64,000 nt of DNA from Channallabes apus. Taxonomy: Eukaryota > Chordata > Actinopteri > Siluriformes > Clariidae. The translations under genes were made by a program, and so were the position numbers. Below the pieces are notes generated by a model. It ran no database searches, was not told where the DNA came from, and saw only the letters and a list, made by a program, of their open reading frames with translations. Numbering within the stretch: position 1 is the first letter of the stretch; each line of letters begins with the position of its first letter. The stretch lies in NCBI GenBank assembly GCA_030522415.1, contig CM060131.1, positions 10,559,203 through 10,623,202 on the forward strand. Reading direction: 5' to 3'. Of the stretch, positions 33,950-46,109 are shown piece by piece.

Positions 33950-34066
33950 TATTGGCATCCTGTCCAGGGTGTACCCTGTCTCATGCCCTACTGTATGTCT
34001 CCTGGGATGGGCTCAGCCCCCCCGTGACCCTGCAGACAGGATAAAGTGGTATAAATGATGAGTGGT
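33950..34066 (+). repeat. SINE 3' fragment (GAAT-tail family)
   Basis: Matches the second half of the SINE: ggcatcctgtccagggtg, tctcctgggatgggctc, gacaggataaagtggtat. The head is missing. TACTGTA at 33989-33995 interrupts a place where family members read straight through a single TA. Confidence 0.7.
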
Positions 34067-34577
34067 GAAACATTCACATCTTCCTCTTTTACAATAAAGT
34101 ATTTGGAATAGATTTTTGCCATTCCTGCATAACATTTGAGAAAGGTCTTCATATTGGGCCATGTTTTACCTACAAACTATTTGAGATATCTGCATCAAGT
34201 AGATAATTAGGTTAAGAATAAAAGGGTTAACTTAATTTTAATTCGTCATGCGCTTCTGGGAACATTGATATTTAGCACTGTTTGTATTGATTGTTGTGTG
34301 TGCTGAATGCAATTAAGTCTTTTTGTTCAATTACATATTTAAAATGTTATTCCAGTTAAACAACACCTTTAACAGAGAGTATAATGTATAATGTAAGTGG
34401 CATGCAGAGCACCATCAGTGGGTGTGGTAATTAAAAAGAAGCACGAGATGCATGTCATGATTGATGTGCAGGTTAGGGTTTCCTTTAAAAATAGAATAAC
34501 AAACAGAAAAAAAATCATATTCAGTTTTCTTTATTTTACGGATAAATATTGCAAAAAGCACTCCCTGGAAAAAAAAG

Positions 34578-34922
34578 ATATCTTAGCAAGTGAAAATATG
34601 TTGAATCTAGTTGGATTTATTTACAATAAACCAAATAAACGAGTATTAAGCTTATTTCTAGGCAATTTTATTTATTTTTTTACAAAATTATATGGTAAAA
34701 CATATTTTTGATTCTGTTTGCAGATAATTATGCTAGGATTAGGAATGTATTTCTTGAAAGGAGCAAAATTATCTGGCAATAAAACAAGACATTTTTACTT
34801 AAAATGTTAGTAAAATTTGACTAGAAATAAGCATAATAGTTTTATATTTGGTTTGTTGCACTGTTATGTAAAAATTGTTGATGAAATTGATTAGATTCGG
34901 GACTATTTCACTTGCTATGATG
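34578..34922. mobile_element. Foldback MITE
   Basis: Two arms of about 95-115 bp are imperfect inverse complements: left agcaagtgaaa, taaaccaaataaa, taagcttatttctagg (34580-34670); right cctagaaataagc-like, ccaaatataaaac-like and agcaagtgaaa when inverted (34810-34922). The spacer is about 140 bp. No coding content. The terminus is probably near tcttagcaagtgaaa. Confidence 0.55.
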
Positions 34923-36012
34923 TTTGCTACAGTATGATGCTATGATTTTCATTGCAGTGTTGTATATGAAGATTTTTATGTGTGCTACTATTTTTAAAGG
35001 TTGCACATTTAAATTGAATGTTTGTTTTTTTCTGTACAGTCTCTGTCCATTTTTGAGTGACTTTAACTTTCGGTTAACAGAAGTAGATTATTTTATTTAA
35101 GCAAGCATGAAAATATTAGAAAATAAAACTTAAAGGATGCACATAAATAATGAAAAGGAACCAACATATCTCAATAAATACTGTACACCTCTTAACACCT
35201 CCACAAACCACCTCCCCCCATCCCCACTCCCCCCAACAACACACAGACTGTCATGATGTTTGCTATGGATTGCTACAGGCTCAAAATCAGGATTGCTGTG
35301 GCTCCAACACACTCTGACTCCATTAGCTGCATTAGAAATATAGCGAAATATGTCTGCATTACATAAAGTCATTGAAAAACTGACAATTTGTTTTGGTAAG
35401 GGCAGGGATAATGGACAATGCTGCTCATTTGAAAAAAATTGCTTGGTGGTGTGCTGTGAAGGTCAATATGTCTATACCGAAATACCCGTGATAAGCAATG
35501 CAGCGTTACGGGTGGTATTTTCTATATGAAGTGTGTTAAAGTCAAACCAGGAATAACAGAACATGGTTATGGGAGTAAAAACTACCTTTACGCCTCTATC
35601 TTTTATGTGATTCTCTGCTACTCTAATCCATTTACCCCTGTGAATTCCATCAAAGTAGAAAGTTTTCCCAGTGCACCAGAGCCATTATTGGACTACCTGC
35701 TTCAAGTGAGAACCACTGGCCTCCAAGGAACGCCTTTAATTACCCAAACATGTGGAAATGGCTTAGAGAGAGGTGAGAGGTGTACTGGGGATGTGACAAT
35801 AACTTCCAGTCAAGTTCCTATAATGTGCAAGTGGTATTTGTGAATGATTGTGTGTTTGCAGTTCCCATATAGAGATGTGTCTCTTCCGTATGTTATCTGT
35901 TGGCATTCTACTTACTGAAAGTGCACAGGACTCTGAGCCACCTTGGTCGGGATCACCATTCATAGATGCACAGCCTTCTAAAAACATTTACACCATTTAA
36001 ATTTTTTTACTG
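34923..36012. other. Single-copy DNA before the Rex3-like LINE
   Basis: No recognised gene. An open frame at 35526-35843 (105 codons) has moderately protein-like composition but no motif I know and no splice pattern I trust. The last 14 bases (35999-36012) are the 5' target duplication of the LINE. Confidence 0.35.
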
Positions 36013-39000
36013 ATTCAGGCCTGGAGGTGGGGCCCGATGGCGAGCGCCTGGTGGTCGGGCCTGCACCCATGGGGCCCGGCCGGGCACAGCCCGAAGAGGC
36101 AACGTGGGTCCCCCTTCCCATGGGCTCACCACCTGTAGGAGGGGCCAAAGAGGTCGGGTGCAGTGTGAGTTGGGCGGTGGCCGAAGACAGGGGCCTTGGC
36201 GGTCTGATCCTCGGCTGCAGAAGCTGGCTCTAGGGACGTGGAATGTCACCTCTCTGGCGGGGAAGGAGCCTGAGCTAGTGCGTGAGGTTGAGAAGTTCCG
36301 GCTAGATATAGTTGGACTCACCTCTACGCACAGCTTGAACTCTGGAACCAGTCTCCTTGAGAGGGGATGGACTCTCTTCTACTCTGGAGTTGCCCCCGGT
36401 GAGAGGCGCCGAGCAGGTGTGGGCATACTTATTGCCCCCCGGCTCGGGGCCTGTACATTGGGGTTCACCGCAGTGGACGAGAGGGTGGCCTCCCTCCGCG
36501 TTCGGGTGGGGGGACGAATCCTTACTGTTGTTTGCGCTTATGCGCCAAACAGCAGTTTGGAGTACCCGCCCTTTTTGGGGTCTCTAGAGGGGGCGCTAGA
36601 GGGCGTCCCTCCTGGGGACTCCATCGTTCTGTTGGGGGACTTCAATGCTCACGTGGGCAATTACAGTGAGATCTGGAAGGGCGTGATTGGGATGAACGGC
36701 CCCCCCGATCTGAACCAGAGCGGTGTTTTGTTATTGGACTTCTGTGCTCGTCACGGATTGTCCATAACGAACACCATGTTCAGGCATAAGGGTGTCCATA
36801 TGTGCACCTGGCACCAGGACACCCTAGGCCGCAGTTCGATGATCGACTTTGTGGTCGTGTCGTCGGACTTGCGGCCACATGTCTTGGACACTCGGGTGAA
36901 GAGAGGGGCGGAGTTGTCAACTGATCACCACCTGGTGGTGAGTTGGCTCCGTTGGCAGGGTAGGATGCCGGTCAGGCCTGGTAGACCCAAACGTATTGTG
37001 AGGGTCTGCTGGGAACGTCTGGCAGAGTCCCCTGTCAGGACGAGCTTCAACTCCCACCTCCGGCAAAGCTTCAACCACGTCCTGGGGGAGGTGGGGGACA
37101 TTGAGTCCGAATGGACTATGTTCCGCGCCTCCATTGTTGAGGCAGCCGACCGGAGCTGTGGCCGTAAGGTGGTCGGTGCCTGTCGCGGTGGCAACCCAAG
37201 AACCCGTTGGTGGACACCGGCGGTAAGGGATGCCATCAAGCTGAAGAAGGAGTCTTACCGGGCCTTTTTGGCTGGTGGCACTCCGGAGGCAGCTGATAGG
37301 TACCGGCAGGCCAAGCGGAACGCGGCTTCGGTGGTTGCTGAGGCAAAAACCCGGGCGTGGGAGGAGTTTGGGGAGGCCATGGAGAATGACTTCCAGACGG
37401 CTTCGAAGAGATTCTGGTCCACCATCCGGCGTCTCAGGAGGGGAAAGCAGTGCATGGTCAACACAGTGTATAGTGGGGATGGTGCGCTGCTGACCTCGAC
37501 TCGGGACGTTGTGGGTCGGTGGGGAGAGTACTTCGAAGACCTCCTTAATTCCACCAACATGCCTTCCGATGAGGAAGCAGAGTCTGGGGACGTAGAGGTG
37601 GACTCTTTCATCTCTGGGGCCGAGGTCGCCGAGGTGGTCAAAAAGCTCCGTGGTGGCGGCGCCCCGGGGGTGGATGAGATCCGCCCTGAGTTCCTCAAGG
37701 CTCTGGATGTTGTAGGGCTGTCATGGTTGACACGTCTCTGCAACATTGCATGGACATCGGGGACAGTGCCTCTGGACTGGCAAACCGGGGTGGTGGTCCC
37801 CCTCTTCAAGAAGGGGGACCGGAGAGTGTGTTCCAACTACAGAGGGATCACACTTCTCAGCCTCCCCGGGAAAGTCTATTCAGGGGTCCTGGAAAGGAGG
37901 GTCCGTCGGATAGTCGAACCTCGGATTCAGGAGGAGCAGTGTGGTTTTCGTCCGGGTCGCGGAACAGTGGACCAGCTCTTCACCCTTAGCAGGGTCCTGG
38001 AGGGGGCATGGGAGTTCGCCCAACCAGTCTACATGTGCTTTGTGGACTTGGAGAAGGCATTCGACCGTGTCCCTCGGGGAGTCCTGTGGGGGGTACTCCG
38101 GGAGTATGGGATATCGGATTCCCTGTTAAGGGCTGTCCGGTCCCTGTACAACCGGTGTCGGAGCTTGGTCCGCATTGCCGGTAGTAAGTCTGACCTGTTT
38201 CCGGTGAGAGTAGGACTCCGACAGGGCTGCCCTTTGTCACCGATCCTGTTCATAATTTTTATGGACAGGATTTCTAGGCGCAGCCAGGGCGTTGAGGGGG
38301 TACAGTTTGGTGGGCTCAGGATTGGGTCACTGCTTTTTGCAGATGACGTTGTTCTGTTGGCCTCATCACCCTGTGACCTACAGCTCTCACTGGATAGGTT
38401 CGCAGCCGAGTGTGAAGCGGCTGGGATGAGAATCAGCACCTCCAAATCTGAGGCCATGGTCCTCAGCCGGAAAAGGGTGGAGTGCCCTCTCAGGGTTGGG
38501 AGTGAGATCCTGCCCCAAGTGGAGGAGTTTAAGTATCTCGGGATCTTGTTCACGAGTGAGGGTAAAATGGAGCGGGAGATTGACAGGCGGATTGGGTCAG
38601 CGTCTGCAGTGATGCGGGCTCTGTATCGGTCCGTCGTGGTGAAGAAGGAGCTGAGTCAAAAGGCAAAGCTCTCAATTTACCGGTCGATCTACGTTCCTAC
38701 CCTCACCTATGGTCATGAGCTGTGGGTAGTGACCGAAAGAACAAGATCGCGAATACAAGCGGCCGAAATGGGTTTCCTCCGCAGGGTGTCTGGGCTCTCC
38801 CTTAGAGATAGGGTGAGAAGCTCAGTCATCCGGGAGGGGCTCAGAGTAGAGCCGCTGCTCCTCCGCATCGAGAGGAGCCAGATGAGGTGGCTTGGGCATC
38901 TATTTAGGATGCCCCCTGGACGCCTCCCTTGTGAGGTGTTCCGGACACGCCCCACCGGAAAGAGACCCCGGGGAAGACTCAGGACACGCTGGAGGGACTA

Positions 39001-39154
39001 TGTCTCTCGGCTGGCCTGGGAACGCCTTGGGATCCCCCCGGAAGAGCTGGAAGAAGTGGCCAGGGAGAGGGAAGTCTGGGCATCCCTGCTGAAGCTGCTG
39101 CCCCCGCGACCCGACCTCGGATAAGCGGAAGAAGATGGATGGATGGATGGATGG
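36013..39154 (+). mobile_element. Rex3-like LINE (RTE-related), near full length
   Basis: About 3.1 kb, ending in cggataagcggaagaagatg and a GATG/GGAT repeat tail, the tail type of Rex3. A perfect 14-bp target duplication (aaatttttttactg) flanks it at 35999-36012 and 39155-39168. The 5' region (36013-36103) is GC-rich leader. The coding region is uninterrupted and much more GC-rich than its surroundings. All this indicates a recent insertion by target-primed reverse transcription. Confidence 0.92.
36104..39124 (+). CDS. Rex3-like LINE endonuclease / reverse transcriptase, 1006 codons
   Basis: One open frame encodes both enzymes needed for LINE movement. Residues about 43-285: apurinic-type endonuclease, with TWNVTSL (45-51), [10 protein letters not shown] (176-185), SMIDFV (245-250) and STDHHLV (272-278). 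The motif normally contributing a Glu after the first strand reads GLTSTHS here. Residues about 540-800: reverse transcriptase with [10 protein letters not shown] (647-656, first Asp), [10 protein letters not shown] (704-713) and LFADDVVLL (744-752, catalytic pair). The C-terminal region (about 880-1006) has the [15 protein letters not shown] and [14 protein letters not shown] blocks typical of the Rex3/RTE group. The exact start is uncertain: similarity to the family is clear from about residue 40, so the first 40 residues may be leader. No stop or frameshift, so it could be active. Confidence 0.9.
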   Translation: MGPPSHGLTTCRRGQRGRVQCELGGGRRQGPWRSDPRLQKLALGTWNVTSLAGKEPELVREVEKFRLDIVGLTSTHSLNSGTSLLERGWTLFYSGVAPGERRRAGVGILIAPRLGACTLGFTAVDERVASLRVRVGGRILTVVCAYAPNSSLEYPPFLGSLEGALEGVPPGDSIVLLGDFNAHVGNYSEIWKGVIGMNGPPDLNQSGVLLLDFCARHGLSITNTMFRHKGVHMCTWHQDTLGRSSMIDFVVVSSDLRPHVLDTRVKRGAELSTDHHLVVSWLRWQGRMPVRPGRPKRIVRVCWERLAESPVRTSFNSHLRQSFNHVLGEVGDIESEWTMFRASIVEAADRSCGRKVVGACRGGNPRTRWWTPAVRDAIKLKKESYRAFLAGGTPEAADRYRQAKRNAASVVAEAKTRAWEEFGEAMENDFQTASKRFWSTIRRLRRGKQCMVNTVYSGDGALLTSTRDVVGRWGEYFEDLLNSTNMPSDEEAESGDVEVDSFISGAEVAEVVKKLRGGGAPGVDEIRPEFLKALDVVGLSWLTRLCNIAWTSGTVPLDWQTGVVVPLFKKGDRRVCSNYRGITLLSLPGKVYSGVLERRVRRIVEPRIQEEQCGFRPGRGTVDQLFTLSRVLEGAWEFAQPVYMCFVDLEKAFDRVPRGVLWGVLREYGISDSLLRAVRSLYNRCRSLVRIAGSKSDLFPVRVGLRQGCPLSPILFIIFMDRISRRSQGVEGVQFGGLRIGSLLFADDVVLLASSPCDLQLSLDRFAAECEAAGMRISTSKSEAMVLSRKRVECPLRVGSEILPQVEEFKYLGILFTSEGKMEREIDRRIGSASAVMRALYRSVVVKKELSQKAKLSIYRSIYVPTLTYGHELWVVTERTRSRIQAAEMGFLRRVSGLSLRDRVRSSVIREGLRVEPLLLRIERSQMRWLGHLFRMPPGRLPCEVFRTRPTGKRPRGRLRTRWRDYVSRLAWERLGIPPEELEEVAREREVWASLLKLLPPRPDLG

Positions 39155-39168
39155 AAATTTTTTTACTG

Positions 39169-41098
39169 CAGCTAAGAGTCGCATCAACATACTTTGTTTG
39201 AAGTCTTCTGTAAATGTCGATCAGTTTTACGCCTGCGTTCAAGATTCAAGACTTGTCATATATACCTAGGTACAATGAAATTCTTATTTTGTCTTAGCCT
39301 CTTGAGAACAAGGAGGTAAAAGGGCAGTAAACAATAAAATTACAGTAAGAATACAAATAAAAATAGAATAAGAATAGAATTTCAGATTAACAGTGTAAGG
39401 AACCCGTAATGCAGTTTAACAACCATTTCCTACACAACATTCATTTATTCACCACAAATTTCATTATACTGTAAGTCTCAGTTTGTATATTATATGAAAT
39501 GCTCTGATTTTAATTACTCATTAATCTCACTGTTTACCAATTTGTGAATGGTACTTACTTCAAACAATTATCACTGTACTACAGTGGCGGACCTATGGGC
39601 CCTTCATTTGCATATGTATTGCTAACCTTAATGTTGTAATACAGAACTCGCACCTCATCACACTTGAACAAATGATCACAGCAATGTTTTCCTAATGAGT
39701 ACCAAATGTAAGCCACAAGGTTACAGCACGTAAACAGCACTTTCTCTTCTGTCCCAACTCCTCCTCCCTGGCACTCAAATAATCCCACACTAATTACAGA
39801 AGAAATGCCGAGCCCTTCTCACTATCCTGTGTCACAGGCACTGGTTAATCAAGCTTTTTCAAAATAATTACATGAACCGTCTGGAGGAAATGTGATTAAA
39901 GCTGATTCATATCCAAGGCAAACAAACCATCATGCAGCAGCCATGATACTGTGGTGGGGAAAACCTCTGCATGTTCAGTATGCTACTGTGTGCTAAGGCT
40001 TACAATTTCATCACTGTTTAACATTCATGCAACATATAAATGGCGACCTAACCCAGATACAACTCAATTGTTAGTTTAAGTATATCTTTCCTGAATCCAC
40101 AACATAAAACACTCTTAAGGCTTTTTTTTAATGAAAGCCATACAGGCATTCACATTTTAAATAGTTTTCAATATATTCTTTAATGATTGCAGGAAATCAA
40201 TGGAAAACATGTTTATAGTTATAATATTTTAAAACAAATATGAAGAAAAATACTCAGTAATGGATGAAAATTAAGGCCAAAAGATCCTGAAAGCATCTTT
40301 TTCCATTAAAAAATGATTACAGTCTAAAGAGGAACAAAAGCACCAAACAAGAGAAAATCGTCCATCCATAAATGCCTTTGAAGTACACAGTTATAAAAGA
40401 AATGGAATAAATTAAACTGCGTCTCTCGAATCTGAATCTAATCACAGCATACCCATGGGCCAGAGAAATAACTGCATCATTATGCAGATCAGCCACAAAA
40501 TATCATGCATAGCTTTATTTTTCTGTCTTTAATGAAATTAGAAGTAAATAACAAACTAATACACAAAAGCAGCACAGAATATCATTGTTAATAAATGGAG
40601 GCTTTATTTTAAAGTTTGTTCAGAATTGCTCCTTATCTGCTCAGTCACAGCTTGCTGCTTTCATTTATGAAAAAAAAATTCTTATTGTTGTTTTCAGACA
40701 TACTCCAAAGAATCCGTCTTCTCATGTAAATTTGGATTCAGCGTTTGATCGAAAAAAGATAAATATTTATTTTTGTTCGAGCTACAGACAAGTCCATGCA
40801 AATATATTCAGATTCATGGTATTTTGTGAGCATCTGATTCACAATACATCAGAAGCTTTTAGAATGATAAAAAAGAAGAAAAAGAACTAATCATAATGTA
40901 TAATTTTCATCCTAGATTGAGATAAATTTCAGGTTAAACTCACAAACTACTGAACACAAATGAACACTAGATGAGAAAAGCCTGGAAAATTATTCCATTG
41001 TTAAAATCAGTCTATTACACCATGTTGAGAATATGTATTCCATAGTTTTCTGCTTAAAAAAAATCTTATTACATAGTAAAACAATGCTGAAGGCATCC
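39169..41098. other. AT-rich single-copy DNA, candidate conserved non-coding region
   Basis: 39241-39370 (ttcaagattcaagacttg, then gtacaatgaaattcttattt) looks like a decayed LINE or SINE end. 39840-40700 has many homeobox-like TAATTA/ATTA motifs and no repeat signature, which makes it the best candidate in the window for regulatory DNA. No coding evidence. Confidence 0.3.
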
Positions 41099-41099
41099 C

Positions 41100-42140
41100 A
41101 CATATTCACTTTTATTTCTTTGTATAGCGCTTTTAACAATTGACATTATCGCAAAACAGCTTTACACAATCAGAATAATTCTTTAAGTTTTATTAAATGT
41201 GAGGGGCGGCGCGGTGGTATAGTGGTTAGCACTGTCGCCTTGCACCTCCAGGGTCTGGGTTCGATTCCCCGGCCAGGTTCGATTCCCGTCTCTGTGTGCA
41301 TGGAGTTTGCATGTTCTCCCCGTGCTTGGTGGGTTTCCTCCGGGTACTCCGGTTTCCTCCCACAGTCCAGAGATATGCAGGTTAGGCTAATTGGCGTTCT
41401 CAAATTGCCCGTAGTGTGTGATTGGGTGTGTGAGTGTGTGTATGTGTGTGTGCCCTGCGATGGATTGGCACCCTGTCCAGGGTGTACCCTGCCTAGTGCC
41501 CGAAGTCTCCTAGGCTAGGCTCCAGGCTCCAGGGATAGGCTCCAGGCCCCCCGCGACCCTGAACACAGGATTAAGCGGTATAGAAAATGAATGAATGAAT
41601 ATTAAATGTGAATGTGTACCTGTATGAATCAAAATGATAGGATTGTCCATGATGAGCAAGCCGAGGACGACGGCGACAGTGGCAAGGAAAAACTTCCTGA
41701 GATGGTTATAGGAAGAAACCTTGAGAGGAACCAGACTCAACAGGCAACCCATCCTCATTTGGGTGATAACGCATAGCAGGGATTGATCTGCATCATACTG
41801 TGTGAGCCTGGAAGTTCAGTATAACAGGAGATGTGTTTAAGTTAGAACTGAATCCAGTTCGTTATTGGAGGCTCAGGTAGACTGTAGGAAACTCCAGTCC
41901 TGAACTATCGAGTGAGAACAGCTGTCTGCATCAGCCGAGGACAGGACAGACAGAGAAGTGGAACCGTCCCCAGTCACCACACGGAGAGGGGCTATACAGT
42001 AGATACAGTATGCAGTAATCTACAGTAAGTGAAACAGTTGCTGTTGACATGTCTCCGCTGCTTATGCCCTGTAAAGCGGCTAATCTGAAGGTAGGCTGGT
42101 CTTCATGAGAGCCAGCGTCAGGATCAAAGTAATGTACTGT
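41100..42140. repeat. Dispersed repeat of unknown class, split by a SINE
   Basis: Starts with ttgtatagcgcttttaacaa and gcaaaacagctttacacaa (41115-41170), continues after the SINE at about 41612, then gcaaggaaaaacttcctgag and ggaagaaaccttgagaggaa (41670-41735). The 5' part recurs at 19338-19425. I recognise it as a common fish repeat but not its class. Several TACAGTA/TACTGTA heptamers cluster at 41994-42140. Confidence 0.55.
41203..41599 (+). mobile_element. tRNA-derived SINE, full length, with 11-12-bp target duplication
   Basis: Head gcgcggtggtatagtggtta, box B ggttcgattccccgg (about 41259), body with a CA/TG-rich segment, and tail GAATGAATGAAT. The target tattaaatgtga is present at 41191-41202 and 41600-41611. 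It interrupts the 41100-42140 repeat. A small internal duplication (ggctccaggctccagggataggctcc region, 41515-41545) is visible near the 3' end. Confidence 0.92.
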
Positions 42141-42144
42141 AGAA

Positions 42145-42258
42145 TGTATACACACACACACAACTACGGGCAATTACAGTAGGCAACACCAGTTAGCCTA
42201 TTCTGGAGATGCAAGGCGACAATGCTAACCACTAAGCTACAGTACAGTGCCGCCCCAT
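42145..42258 (-). repeat. Internally deleted SINE (GAAT-tail family)
   Basis: Minus-strand order: head complementary to gctaaccactaagctac, then a jump to the middle (actacgggcaatta). Most of the interior is gone. TACAGTA at 42175-42181 lies where the family has ttttagg, again a 5-bp gain at TA. Confidence 0.65.
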
Positions 42259-43304
42259 AACAATTTGTCAAATCCTTCCATAAATGCTAAATGGTTCATG
42301 TGTTGTATCTGCCAAGTACTGTAAGTCTGTTGATTCTGGAAAAATTTTAATATTTAAATTTAGCAGATGTTTAAATAGTAACTTTCATTCCATGTTTTAC
42401 ATTTACAATAGTGTTGATGAGTTCTTCATTTACGTTTTCTTTTTATTGCAAGAAAAAAAAGAAAGAAAATCCTTCATCCTTATTGTTAACAAAACAATCA
42501 GCCACTCTTCTGACTACAGATGAGATACTTCATCACTTCATTGCTTCATTTTGAGGTATCTTTAAAGCCTGTCATTTTAGTGGTTGTGTTTATTTGAATG
42601 CACGATCCTGAACATCCAGAACAGCTGCCTTATACACGACCATGCTTTATTTGACAGGTTATTTATTTTCGCGGATTTGATGTTTACGTTCTGTATATCG
42701 TGAATATGCCTTAAAAACATAAAAAAAGGATGCAGGTTGAAGATTGGGCTTGAGAGTTCCACCGTTTTTAAGTGAGACTTCAGTGTAAGTATTTTGTTTT
42801 TTTAGAGGACCAGAGGAATTTGCTTTGTAAACGCAGTGTTGGTATTGCTTTGACTGAGAAATATTACAAGGCCAAAGTGAAATCAAATAGACAGAATATG
42901 ACTTACACAGAAGATTAATCATGCTCAGGATGCGTGGACCAGATAGACCTTGAGCATGCATAACACAAAACAGAAAATACATATACTCCCTGGGAAAAAA
43001 AAAATATATATATACTTTTCTTACTTGCTGCAGTGGCACCCTTATGTGTCCCCACCAGTTTTTCCCCATTTACCTAAAATGTTTATTAGTGAATGGAGCA
43101 AACCTTTTGGACAAGTACTCGATAATGTTCATATTACAAACAAATGGCATGCATGTTTACGAATTCTCCAACTCTACTTTCATGCATTGCTATAAACAAT
43201 GAGACAATTCACTTAACCTTTTTATTTAAAGATTAAAAGTTATCTTGACAAACAACCAAAGAAAAAAATTTGTATTACAGTATGAGTAGATTTATTATAT
43301 TTAT
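42259..43304. other. AT-rich single-copy DNA
   Basis: No gene or named repeat. Confidence 0.4.
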
Positions 43305-45086
43305 CTACATAGCTCAGAAAAAAGAGTTGGGCTTAGGATTTGAATAAACAAATATTTAAGATCCTTTGATTAGATAATTATTGCAGTGATTTATTTGTTT
43401 CAGGTGACAACAATTGTTTTCACTCTACTGATGCAGTGAGTAGTGTCTCATTTCTTAAACATCCATTATCGAAGAATTGTTGAGTCGTCATGGAAAAGAT
43501 GTTGAGTCGTCATGGAAAAGATGTTACTGTATTTCAGAAGAGTCACATTATTTGCCTGGATCAAGCAACATTTAAGAAGATTGCTGAAATTAGGGAAATT
43601 AAGTTAAGAACCATCCATCATATTCTTGAAAAAATTTCATCAGTCTTAAACAGTTTCAAGATTTGTGCGCAACAGATCCGGTTGCTTTCGCTATCTGTCC
43701 TCCTTCAAATGACTTTGAACGTAGAATTCGCTATTGAAAATCTGGGCCCTGGGAATGAATTCTTAATGCACAATTCCATAAATGTCGAAAAAGATGATAA
43801 GCATGCACTTGATTGAGCTGCAGACCCGCCTTGCCTTTTTTGGTTGTGGAGTCTTTCACTGTGAACACTGATGCTTTGTCTTGGGATTACGCCCATACAC
43901 CTAAGTTTCATCACCAGTAATGAGCCTTGACATGAATCCACGGCAAGTTGACGGAGTTCTTGTCAGACTTTGATGTGATGTTCCTTCTGCTCCAGCATCC
44001 AAGGGACAAACTTGGCAGCAATACGGTGCAGGTTCAAATCACAAGTGAGGATTGCCTGGACTGTTCCATATGACACACCAACAATAGCAGCAATGTTTTG
44101 GATTGTTCTCAATTATTATGCAGAAGTTGCTGAGTGGTTTCAACATTTTCAGGGGTCGAGCACCAGTTTCACAGCTCCTGATGTACACAAGACAATGTCT
44201 TTTGGCACACTGACTTATGAAGGTCAGTGCTCCCTGTGATGTGCGTGCAGCCTTGTGCTGCCATCTATTGGTGTGCTACAAAACTTATCTTAAACTATTT
44301 GATACACCTCATAATGAACTGGAAGGATAGTGATGAACTGACAAATTTACCAAGCAAATTTGGTTGGAAAAAAAATCATAACCGATCATCATGTAAGGTC
44401 TCTTATATGGTTGATGAAGCTGCATCATTTAAAAAAAAATTAAAATTAAAAGTAGAAATCACAGCTATGTTGGAAGTAATAGCGTTTCCAGACACAGTGT
44501 GATGAGAATTCAGAAGATTGGGATTAACAGCTGTGTGACAATAAGAAATCTGCTTGCTAGTGAGACTAATGAGAAAAAAGCTTAAATTTTCTAGGAAAAA
44601 TTTGGATTTTTCAGCAATGGAAATAAGTCATGTGGTCCGCTGAGTTCTGGTTAACTATATTCCAGAGCGATGGATGTGTCAGGGTACGAATGGAATCACA
44701 TGAAGAGATGCACCAATCACTCATAATGCCCACTGTAAGGAGGCGGCAGTAATCAGTTGGTCAGGTCTAGGCTCCGCAACATTATGTGGCAATAAAATGA
44801 AGTCATCTACTAAACGATCAGCTAATCTCATCAATGTTTTTTATTTTTGTTCCCCATGGCACAGGCATACTCCAAAATGACACTGTTTGGACTTAAATTG
44901 AGTAAGTTGGCCACCATCAACAATCTTTAAGATCTTGGGGAAAAAAATAAGCCCTGGAAGGTAATAAATGTTGGAAAGTTGCATAAGATTCTTGATACAA
45001 TGCCATTGTGAATGTGCACCGTAACCAAAGCCGAAGGCAGTTCAACTAAATATTAAAGTATGCAACTTTTTGGCTAGGCAGTGTAT
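43305..45086 (+). mobile_element. Tc1-like transposon, decayed, split by a mariner (F)
   Basis: The right end caactttttggctaggcagtg (45064-45083, split here for length) matches a left end near 43310 (ctcagaaaaaagagttggg) in inverted sense. Transposase traces on the plus strand: the N-terminal IKLRTIHHILEK (about 43600), then, beyond the mariner, aactggaaggatagtgatga (44313), and later the stretches gtggtccgctgagttctgg (first-Asp region, 44633) and ccagagcgatggatgtgtc (44661). Many frameshifts, and the last third is internally deleted. A fragment of the same family is at 24490-24800. Confidence 0.75.
43628..44312 (-). mobile_element. Mariner-like element, nested in Tc1-like F
   Basis: Minus-strand translation in mixed frames gives the mariner signatures ITGDETWVYG (first Asp, about 43905), PKKARR (about 43835) and MLIIFFDIYGIVH (second Asp, about 43780). 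The N-terminal part (about 44020-44120) is recognisable but broken by frameshifts. The 5' end reads gaggtgtatcaaatagttta on the minus strand (44290-44310). Sequence past residue about 240 of a normal transposase is missing. The flanks are contiguous Tc1-like sequence, so it inserted into an existing Tc1 copy. Confidence 0.8.
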
Positions 45087-46109
45087 ATCCAAATTTTTTT
45101 TTTTTTTTACACATTATGAGCCAAAAACTGCAGGTGCTACCCACACTAATGAAAGGACTGGATTTCTGGAGTCATGAGCACACATCTGAATTGATACATC
45201 CAACTTATTTTGATTTAATTTAAATGAGGGCAAGCAAATGGGTGGAGTCATTGATATTGCATTTGAGGTGACATCTTATGGCATTGTCAGAGTGGCAAGA
45301 TTACGTGCTTGGTGCTTTTACGCAATTCTACTGAGAGAAAACACATGTTTCTATTGATTTGACTGGGGATCTTAATTGTTGGGCTCAATTCCCACAGGGT
45401 CCACATAACAGCACTTGACTTCCAATGCGACTGACTCACATCACATCAGCTTTGTTCCTTGGTTGGCTGATCCTCTTAAACCATCTCGCTGCCCCTCTCT
45501 AAACAGTCCTGCAATGTATTAAGTGCTTGTTTTGGATCAATTTAATGTGCAGTGATAGCACATTCACAATGTGCTGACTGGCCAGCTAAACTCATTACTA
45601 GGGTTGTTTTCCAATTGCCTAGAAACAGCCAGACACAGGCTAAGATGCAGTGAGAGGCAGAAACACTCTCCTGTGGCAAATTATGAATGCAGGGATATTC
45701 AAAAGTTACGCCATCGTATTTGGATACATGAATACAAAACAGAAACATAGTGGTGTCCTAGTCAGTTTTGCATGTACCTCAGGGGGTTACTGTGATAAAC
45801 TTATTGATTTTGATGGCCTGTACTTTTAAATGCACTTTTTTATTAAGGCATCCTGTATTTCTGACAGAAACTGCAAATCATGCACACTAAATGGCTAGTT
45901 ATACAAGCTCATGTTGGTTATCCATCATGTAGCATCCAAAAATCCTTGCGATTGCTTGAAAAAAAAGACTACAACCTTGCTACACATTACAGGATGATAT
46001 TCATTTATCTTAAAAACAACTAGTTTGTGGATCATTTTGAATAAATGCACTATTTAAGTACTTTAAGCTCAAAATATCACTTGCAACATGCACGGGTAAA
46101 CCAGAACAT
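45087..46109. other. Single-copy DNA
   Basis: No gene or named repeat recognised. 45410-45700 has balanced composition and could be conserved non-coding DNA, without proof. Confidence 0.35.

Noticed and set aside
35526..35843. 105-codon open frame
   Set aside because: No motif or homologue I recognise, no splice or promoter signals; kept only as a note in the surrounding single-copy region.
37255..37836. Long minus-strand frame opposite the Rex3-like LINE
   Set aside because: It overlaps the GC-rich LINE coding region in antisense and lacks known motifs; several other antisense and shifted frames there are shadows of the same kind.
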